Assembly (NCBI GenBank): GCA_003210775.1
Contig: QCUI01000002.1
Coordinates: 1-64,000 of the forward strand
Length of the DNA: 64,000 bases
Reading direction: 5' to 3'
Source of the DNA: Synechococcus sp. AG-679-A04
GTDB taxonomy: Bacteria > Cyanobacteriota > Cyanobacteriia > PCC-6307 > Cyanobiaceae
In this document: positions 1 through 5,587 of the stretch, piece after piece
Layout: every line of letters starts with the position of its first letter
Position numbering within the stretch: position 1 is the stretch's first letter
The notes under the pieces: model-generated
Told to the model about the DNA's origin: nothing
The model's database searches: none
Seen by the model: the letters and a program-made list of their open reading frames with translations, nothing else
Program-made: the position numbers and the translations under genes

Positions 1-140
1 AAAGTATTGGTGGCTGGAATTTGTTTGTCTCCAACCTGATTATAAAATCCAGTTTCAATACAGGTAGAAGTCAATCCCTGCTGGTTATCAACACACTCCT
101 TTGCTTTCTTCGCGAGTGCTTTACCAGTTAGTTTTTCCAT
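1..140 (-). CDS. Partial cyAbrB-like protein (N-terminal part MEKLTGKALAKKAKECVDNQQGLTSTCIETGFYNQ..., runs off the window start)
   Basis: Reverse-complement reading from CAT at 138-140; 'LTGxxLxxKxKE' start resembles the cyanobacterial AbrB N-terminal region and the neighbouring gene. Confidence 0.6.
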   Translation of the reverse strand, partial: MEKLTGKALAKKAKECVDNQQGLTSTCIETGFYNQVGDKQIPATNT

Positions 141-179
141 GATGTGGTAGTTGAATAATGGTGGCTAGAAGTGAATGAA

Positions 180-623
180 TCAGTCGTCTTTGGGTTCACA
201 AGGATCAATCCTGATACTTCCATCAGTGATCTTGATTTTGAATGTATCTCCAACAGAGTATCCATGAGCACGAAAATAACCTGCTCCAACCACAAGGGAT
301 CCATTCTTCATTACCTTCGTCTTGTAAGGCAGGGTTCTACCAACACCACCAGTTCTTTGGGGTTTCGCCTTCTGCATATTGGGTAGTGATAACCCTTGTG
401 CTTCGATCAATGCCAAGTAGAAACCACTCGGATTTGTAACCTTCTTTCCATTCTTGGTAGTTACATAACCTGCCTTTTCCAAAAGCACATCCTTAGGTGC
501 CTCTGAGTTCTCCTTCACACAGGCCAACAGGTCATCACCAGTGAGTGGTTTCGCCTCATTCTCATCAGAGGCAACAACCGCCTTAATAAGAGAATCCAAA
601 TCAAAGTCTGCTTCCTTAGCCAT
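180..623 (-). CDS. cyAbrB-like transcriptional regulator (AbrB family, cyanobacterial type)
   Basis: ORF 180..674, likely start MAKEADFD at 623; LTGDDLLACVKE...AGYVTTKNGKKVTNPSGFYLALIEAQGL...GRTLPYKTKVMKNGSLVVGAGYFRAHGYSVGDTFKIKI matches the cyAbrB pattern. Confidence 0.75.
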   Translation of the reverse strand: MAKEADFDLDSLIKAVVASDENEAKPLTGDDLLACVKENSEAPKDVLLEKAGYVTTKNGKKVTNPSGFYLALIEAQGLSLPNMQKAKPQRTGGVGRTLPYKTKVMKNGSLVVGAGYFRAHGYSVGDTFKIKITDGSIRIDPCEPKDD

Positions 624-670
624 AACAAAGGTGTAAGTGCCCTTATTATAACGCAGTGGCTCTGGTCTTA

Positions 671-1510
671 TCAATCAGGCCTTAGCACATCTCCATTTGG
701 ATAAGTTTGTCCTCCAAGGCAGTTAAGGATAGATCGAACCGTTACTTGATATTCACCACATACACTCTTAGCAAAACCATTCTTGGTACCGCTCCATTTG
801 CCAAATCGTTCCCTTATCTCATTCACATGCCCATTCAACTTAGAGTTGCTTGTGGTTCTACCTTGATCAGGCAACAACATCCAACAAGTGTTCTCAGGTG
901 TGTAATCTCCATCATTGTTGATGCGCTCAATGGTGTGATGAGGTGAAGGCCTCTTACCTCTATCAGTAATGAAGTTAAGGATTCCATCCTCACCTAACCA
1001 TCTATCACAAACTTTGATTCCTTTCCCACCCCAATACTCATAATCCTCATAGTTGGGGTTGTAACACCTACCCTTCATACCATTGAGAATTCGATATTCA
1101 ATTGTTTTGGATAATCCATGAGTTCGCCTCCTATTTCCTAATTCTTCTCGTTGAAGGCAACCACAACTTTGAGAGTGCCCTGATAAGAGTGCATAAGCAC
1201 CAATCTTTACTTCATTGCCACATTCACAGATACAACTCCATTGGGATCTGCCAGCTGGTGTGTTCTCAACTCTTGCTTGAACTGTTAATCTTCCAAACTT
1301 CTCGCCACACAAATCAGGAACACCACGAGCACATTGCTGGCATTGTGTACTCCTTGCTCTCCTGAGCAGTGATCCCTTTACCTCAGCCTCATTGCCACAA
1401 TCACATCTCACTTTCCATCTTGTACCTGGATCAGTTTTAGATGATGGAACACGATAGAGAACGTTCCATTTGCCAAAACTCTGCCCACTTAGATCATAAA
1501 ACTTTCCCAC
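671..1510 (-). CDS. Phage-type HNH endonuclease-like protein with two N-terminal zinc-ribbon-like repeats
   Basis: CDCG...CQQC and CECG...CGC repeats, then WGGKGIKVCDRW...IERINNDGDYTPENTCWM typical of cyanophage/cyanobacterial HNH-like proteins. Confidence 0.65.
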   Translation of the reverse strand: MGKFYDLSGQSFGKWNVLYRVPSSKTDPGTRWKVRCDCGNEAEVKGSLLRRARSTQCQQCARGVPDLCGEKFGRLTVQARVENTPAGRSQWSCICECGNEVKIGAYALLSGHSQSCGCLQREELGNRRRTHGLSKTIEYRILNGMKGRCYNPNYEDYEYWGGKGIKVCDRWLGEDGILNFITDRGKRPSPHHTIERINNDGDYTPENTCWMLLPDQGRTTSNSKLNGHVNEIRERFGKWSGTKNGFAKSVCGEYQVTVRSILNCLGGQTYPNGDVLRPD

Positions 1511-1675
1511 TTACAATCAAACATTATTATTCCTCTCTTCTTGTAACAGGATTCCCCTTATTCGTTAACTGATAATTCGTCTTAGCTAATACCTTTCAGT
1601 TCTGATAGTTACACTACAAGCATAACATTTAAAAGGAGGCAAGTTAAATATTTAAAGGACCCAATAACACATACA

Positions 1676-1828
1676 ATGGACATAGATGAGTTAGAGGAAA
1701 TGGTAGCTCTAATGAGGGAAGGTAAGTTACCAATGGATCCAAAGATCATTGGTAAACTGAGTCAGAAGCAACAGGAAAGGAGAGATATATTCCAAGATGA
1801 TTTCCTGAGCATTATTAGAAACCTCTAA
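1676..1828 (+). CDS. Small hypothetical protein, 50 aa (MDIDELEEMVALMREGKLPMDPKIIGKLSQKQQERRDIFQDDFLSIIRNL), phage-like
   Basis: ATG-to-TAA ORF read directly from sequence, below the ORF-track length cutoff; charged phage-like composition. Confidence 0.45.
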   Translation: MDIDELEEMVALMREGKLPMDPKIIGKLSQKQQERRDIFQDDFLSIIRNL

Positions 1829-1898
1829 TACACACCTACAATCCCCTGCAAGAGGTTTATAACAGGAGCAAGGCATAAGTTATTCCTAAGCACAAAAG

Positions 1899-1932
1899 AA
1901 CCCTCCAGTGAGAAGCAAAACACTGAAGGGTT
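1899..1932. terminator. Hairpin AACCCTCCAGTG/CACTGAAGGGTT (12-bp stem, one mismatch)
   Basis: Inverted repeat read directly; T-rich run only on the minus-strand side, so orientation is uncertain. Confidence 0.35.
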
Positions 1933-1981
1933 GAGTAATCCAATGCATAAAACATGCACAGGTATTTATTGTTGTATCAAG

Positions 1982-2066
1982 TACCTGGCACGATTGAGCA
2001 CAGTAATTGTTAGTTAAAGACACCTTGAAGCATTTTTGCTATAACTGTCAATGTCTCCTGATAACC
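1982..2066 (+). promoter_or_regulatory. 85-nt conserved upstream cassette, copy 1 (TACCTGGCACGATTGAGCACAGTAATTG...TATAAC...)
   Basis: Aligns without gaps to the regions upstream of the other three precursor ATGs. Confidence 0.6.
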
Positions 2067-2330
2067 ATGTCCCTAGAACAACTCAAAGCCTTCCTAGAAA
2101 AGGTCAAAGTAGACACCAGTCTTCAGGAAAAGCTCAAAGCATCTGCTGATGCTGATGCAGTAGTTGCGATTGCAAAAGAAGCTGGGTTTAGTTTTTCTGC
2201 TGACGACCTAACTAATCCAAAGCTCTCTGACGAGGAGCTGGAAGGTGTGGCAGGTGGACACTGCATTTTACATCCATCCATCACTGACACCCCCTCCATA
2301 ATACTGCCCATCATCATTTGCCCACCATAA
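2067..2330 (+). CDS. Nif11-leader RiPP (prochlorosin/ProcA-type) precursor 1; core after GG: HCILHPSITDTPSIILPIIICPP
   Basis: MSLEQLKAFLEKVKVDTSLQEKLK... leader, LSDEELEGVAGG double-Gly site, Cys and Ser/Thr-containing core; ORF track starts at 2007 but the conserved ATG is 2067. Confidence 0.85.
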   Translation: MSLEQLKAFLEKVKVDTSLQEKLKASADADAVVAIAKEAGFSFSADDLTNPKLSDEELEGVAGGHCILHPSITDTPSIILPIIICPP

Positions 2331-2445
2331 CTGCCACTAACAACTCAGTTACTCACCAACAGCTTACACGCTCGAATAACCTCTGAAATTGACAGGGCTT
2401 TTTATTGCTTCAATCACCCCAAAAAGACCATCAATAAGCCTTCAA

Positions 2446-2530
2446 TACCTGACACGATTTAGCTCAGTAAGCATTAGATAAAGACATTGCAACAGGCCGC
2501 TGCTATTACTGCAGAACAGACCTCATACCC
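2446..2530 (+). promoter_or_regulatory. 85-nt conserved upstream cassette, copy 2
   Basis: TACCTGACACGATTTAGCTCAGTAAGC...AAAGACA...CTATTAC, same spacing to ATG as the other copies. Confidence 0.6.
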
Positions 2531-2758
2531 ATGTCCCTAGAACAACTCAAAGCCTTCCTGGAAAAGGTCAAAGCAGACACCAGTCTTCAGGAGAAACTAA
2601 AGGCAGCGAAGACTCCTGAAGACGTTGTGGGCATCGCTAAGGATCACGGCCATGAATTCACTGCTGATAAGATCACTGGGATGATGGAACTCAGCGAAGA
2701 AGAGCTAGATGGCGTTGCTGGAGGAGGCAACTGCGGGCCTGCTGCTATGTCTTACTAG
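2531..2758 (+). CDS. Nif11-leader RiPP (prochlorosin/ProcA-type) precursor 2; core after GG: GNCGPAAMSY
   Basis: MSLEQLKAFLEKVKADTSLQEKLKAAKTPEDVVGIAKDHGHEFTADK...LSEEELDGVAGG leader. Confidence 0.85.
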   Translation: MSLEQLKAFLEKVKADTSLQEKLKAAKTPEDVVGIAKDHGHEFTADKITGMMELSEEELDGVAGGGNCGPAAMSY

Positions 2759-2805
2759 TGGGAAGAGGCAATTCCCTCTTCGCAGCTACTGATTTGTAAG
2801 ACTGC

Positions 2806-2831
2806 AACCCCTTCGATAGCAGGGGTTTTTT
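2806..2831 (+). terminator. Rho-independent terminator after precursor 2
   Basis: AACCCCT-TCGATAGC-AGGGGTT followed by a T-run. Confidence 0.7.
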
Positions 2832-2873
2832 ATTACTTCAACAGTCTGACCAATCCCATAAATCAGCCTCCAA

Positions 2874-2958
2874 TACCTGGCACGATTTAGCGCAGTAATT
2901 AATAGCCAAAGACACTGCAGCAGACCGTTGCTATAAGTGCTGAAAAGACCTGATACCC
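2874..2958 (+). promoter_or_regulatory. 85-nt conserved upstream cassette, copy 3
   Basis: TACCTGGCACGATTTAGCGCAGTAATT...AAAGACA...GCTATAAG, same spacing to ATG. Confidence 0.6.
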
Positions 2959-3096
2959 ATGTCCCTAGAACAACTCAAGGCATTCCTCGCCAAGGTCAAA
3001 GGCGATTCCAATCTTCAGATGAAACTAAAAGCAACTAAGACACCTGAAGAGCTTATTGATATGGCTAGGGAAAATGATTATGAATTAGAGAATTGA
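2959..3096 (+). pseudogene. Truncated Nif11-leader precursor 3, 5' part (MSLEQLKAFLAKVKGDSNLQMKLKATKTPEELIDMARENDYELEN*)
   Basis: Reading frame from the conserved ATG stops at TGA 3094-3096 before the GG site; 3' remnant found about 1.1 kb downstream. Confidence 0.75.
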
Positions 3097-4175
3097 TCTA
3101 CACTAATTATGAGGAATCAATATCCTGGGTGGTTAATGAAATCTTTGATCAAACAGATCAACGATTATGGGATCCTGTTCTAGAGATGGCAAGGAAAATA
3201 CAACTTGATGAGACCTGTCAGAAATACGAATGCTTGCTTGAATTTCATCATGATAATCACTTGGCCGTAGATGTATCTTTCGGTATTCTATCTTCGGCAG
3301 CACTTCTGCCCAAAGCGTTTATGCCAATCTGGTGGGACTTGTATCTGGAACGATGTGATCAAGTCGACCCCGTCAAAACTCTATCAGGGGGGATTAATGC
3401 AAGCAATGCTCGTACCCAATATAGAAAGCGAAATACCCCATTCAGTTGTGCGTTGCCTGACTATCATTATCTTGAATTTGACCTTTTAAAAAGCCCAATT
3501 TGTCTGGGAGGTGTATTTCAGAGTCTTGACATCGTTGAGACTGAGGTGCAGCCAAGGATGCTGAGCGACGTCCTTGACTATTGCATTGCTTTTCAAGAGA
3601 CCCCTAAACGAACGAATGAATGCCAGCAGATGTTGCAGGATATCTTTGAATCTCTTGGCTGCCCATATTGGATTGGTCTGATGGTTGGGAGAGAGGACAT
3701 GGTGAAACTAGTTTTTCAATCTTCTGCATCACTTGAAGATATTCAACCTAGCTTCTGGCCATGGTTCTCATCAGATTTTAGGACTTCATATGAAAATGCG
3801 ATGCAATATCTTTCTTCTCTCGAGAACACCAGTATACGCTGCTGTATTGATTTATGCTTATCAAAGCCATCGACCCATCCAAGACTTTGTTTTGAAATCT
3901 TCCCAGCCAGCCAGGCAAAAGAGTCCTCTAGCTGGTCTGTCCTGACCTCGCTAAAAAAGCACTTTAACTTGAAAGATGATTTAATCCTGAAGATACGCGA
4001 TTTATACATTAATCTCCCGAGAGGAGTCAAAAAAACCCCTTTCAGTCATATTTACTCTTGTCCGCAATTGCCTTTCAACAATATTGCGGCTGTTTTAAGT
4101 CACTACAAAATTTGTCTTGAAAAAGATCAGCCACTAAAGCTTAAGACTTATACTCGTGTCGTTTCTGAATTGTAG
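3093..4175 (+). CDS. Unassigned 360-codon protein inserted inside precursor 3; possible divergent member of a conserved cyanobacterial hypothetical family
   Basis: Long ORF opening at TTG 3093 overlapping the leader TGA (TTGA). C-terminal PRLCFEIFP... and HYKICLEKDQPLKLKTYTRV resemble a remembered cyanobacterial family ending HIK(I/L)VYQPxxPLEAKAYL; recollection only. Confidence 0.6.
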   Translation: MIYTNYEESISWVVNEIFDQTDQRLWDPVLEMARKIQLDETCQKYECLLEFHHDNHLAVDVSFGILSSAALLPKAFMPIWWDLYLERCDQVDPVKTLSGGINASNARTQYRKRNTPFSCALPDYHYLEFDLLKSPICLGGVFQSLDIVETEVQPRMLSDVLDYCIAFQETPKRTNECQQMLQDIFESLGCPYWIGLMVGREDMVKLVFQSSASLEDIQPSFWPWFSSDFRTSYENAMQYLSSLENTSIRCCIDLCLSKPSTHPRLCFEIFPASQAKESSSWSVLTSLKKHFNLKDDLILKIRDLYINLPRGVKKTPFSHIYSCPQLPFNNIAAVLSHYKICLEKDQPLKLKTYTRVVSEL

Positions 4176-4262
4176 ACCGGTGAAATCATAAAGCTCCGTT
4201 AAGAAGAGTTAGAGCAAGTTTCTGGTGGTGGCACTGCTGGGTTCAAATGCTCGGAAGTTTGA
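4176..4262 (+). pseudogene. 3' remnant of precursor 3: ...TGEIIKLR*EELEQVSGGGTAGFKCSEV*
   Basis: Frame-3 reading gives the leader C-terminus (EELEQVSGG) plus a short Cys/Ser core directly after the 360-codon ORF; one in-frame TAA at 4200-4202. Confidence 0.7.
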
Positions 4263-4329
4263 TCAACGTCAATGAATGACTGTCAAATCTGCAGAGAAAA
4301 CCACAATAAGCCCATAAAGCAGCCTTCAA

Positions 4330-4414
4330 TACCTGGAACGATTGAGCACAGTAATTGTTAGTTAAAGACACCTTGAAGCATTTTTGCTATAACTGTCAAT
4401 GTCTCCTGATAACC
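4330..4414 (+). promoter_or_regulatory. 85-nt conserved upstream cassette, copy 4 (differs from copy 1 at only one visible position)
   Basis: TACCTGGAACGATTGAGCACAGTAATTG... identical to copy 1 except C>A. Confidence 0.6.
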
Positions 4415-4681
4415 ATGTCCCTAGAACAACTCAAAGCCTTCCTCGCCAAAGTCAAAGGCGACTCCAGCCTTCAGGAGAAACTAAAAACGGCAAAGTCACC
4501 TGAAGAGGTCATGGGCATCGCTGAAGAATGCGGCCACGCATTTAGCGCTGATGACATCAAAAAAGTAGAAGTTTCAGAAAGAGAGCTTGAAAACATTGCT
4601 GGAGGAGTATATGGAAATTCTATATTTGGAAACTGCAACGAGACAAAGGAGGACAGTCTTTGCAGTGAATGCAGCCTGTAA
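4415..4681 (+). CDS. Nif11-leader RiPP (prochlorosin/ProcA-type) precursor 4; core after GG: VYGNSIFGNCNETKEDSLCSECSL
   Basis: MSLEQLKAFLAKVKGDSSLQEKLKTAKSPEEVMGIAEECGHAFSADD...VSERELENIAGG leader; Cys/Ser/Thr-rich core; ORF track starts at 4355 but the conserved ATG is 4415. Confidence 0.85.
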   Translation: MSLEQLKAFLAKVKGDSSLQEKLKTAKSPEEVMGIAEECGHAFSADDIKKVEVSERELENIAGGVYGNSIFGNCNETKEDSLCSECSL

Positions 4682-4726
4682 TTAACGATAGAGGAAAGTC
4701 TATTCCGGAAAATTCCGCAAATTGCA

Positions 4727-4930
4727 TCAAGTACCTCTTAGTTCCTTAGCCAGTAGATACCTCATCAACTGAGAGAACTTAATTTGACTCTCATCACAGT
4801 AGAGCTTTACTTCCTTATAGAACTCAGGATCCATCTTGAAGGAAACAATTTTATCTTGGGTAGGTCGAGGAATCCATTGAGCAGGTGTGGTTCCCCTTCT
4901 TACAGCGTCTCTTCCTGTGGATTTATGCAT
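4727..4930 (-). CDS. Small ribbon-helix-helix-like DNA-binding protein
   Basis: DKIVSFKMDPEFYKEVKLYCDESQIKFSQLMRYLLAKELRG resembles Arc/CopG-type RHH. Confidence 0.5.
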   Translation of the reverse strand: MHKSTGRDAVRRGTTPAQWIPRPTQDKIVSFKMDPEFYKEVKLYCDESQIKFSQLMRYLLAKELRGT

Positions 4931-5275
4931 TTTTGATCTTCTTCAACACACTGGTGATTGTATTTAGATTATTACTTGGGTATTACACAAGCTGGGAATT
5001 GGCTAATACTTGAAAACATCAAAAAGAATGGGTATGCGTGCGTTAGTGTTCAAGGAAGGTTCTTATAAATGTGAGATCTTACTGTCGTCTTAGATTGCAT
5101 CATAAAAGAAATCAAGTCTCATAAAATTTCCTTATCTATCACGGGAATTCTCAGAACTTATCGAACTCTCAAATAAATATCTTATGACTGAGTAAGTCAT
5201 GAGGATGGATTGATCCATGGTGGTTCTACCCCCATCCTCTTCAAATAAATACCTTTGGTTACTACCGGAACCGTG

Positions 5276-5308
5276 AGAAAGGGACCTTTGCCTATCAGGT
5301 CCCTTTCT
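5276..5308. terminator. Strong hairpin AGAAAGGGACC-N11-GGTCCCTTTCT
   Basis: 11-bp perfect inverted repeat with flanking T-rich/A-rich ends. Confidence 0.6.
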
Positions 5309-5354
5309 TGTGTCTAATCCAGATTCAGCAGGAACTCATTGACTTCCTCATCAC

Positions 5355-5513
5355 TCATATCACAGGAACATCCTCACTCCTGTAGTGAATCAACATGCCT
5401 TTGATGTGAGGTTGCTTGTCATCAAGTTCCCAACCCAACAATGTCTCCAGTTCTTGGCCACTAAGTTTTGACCATTGAGATACAAGAGCCTGTCTTACTA
5501 ACTCACGCTTCAT
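5355..5513 (-). CDS. Small hypothetical protein, 52 aa (MKRELVRQALVSQWSKLSGQELETLLGWELDDKQPHIKGMLIHYRSEDVPVI)
   Basis: Open frame on the minus strand below the ORF-track cutoff; adjacent to the integrase. Confidence 0.4.
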   Translation of the reverse strand: MKRELVRQALVSQWSKLSGQELETLLGWELDDKQPHIKGMLIHYRSEDVPVI

Positions 5514-5587
5514 TCAGTCAGATCAATATTCATCAACATAACGCCAGTAGCATCAGTGAATTCAATGAGTTCGCAATTCGTCGCCTC

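Noticed and set aside
2007-2066. In-frame N-terminal extension MLVKDTLKHFCYNCQCLLIT on precursors 1 and 4
   Set aside because: It lies inside the shared 85-nt upstream cassette and contains stops or is absent in copies 2 and 3; conservation is at nucleotide level between two recently duplicated copies, so the conserved ATG (MSLEQ) is the start.
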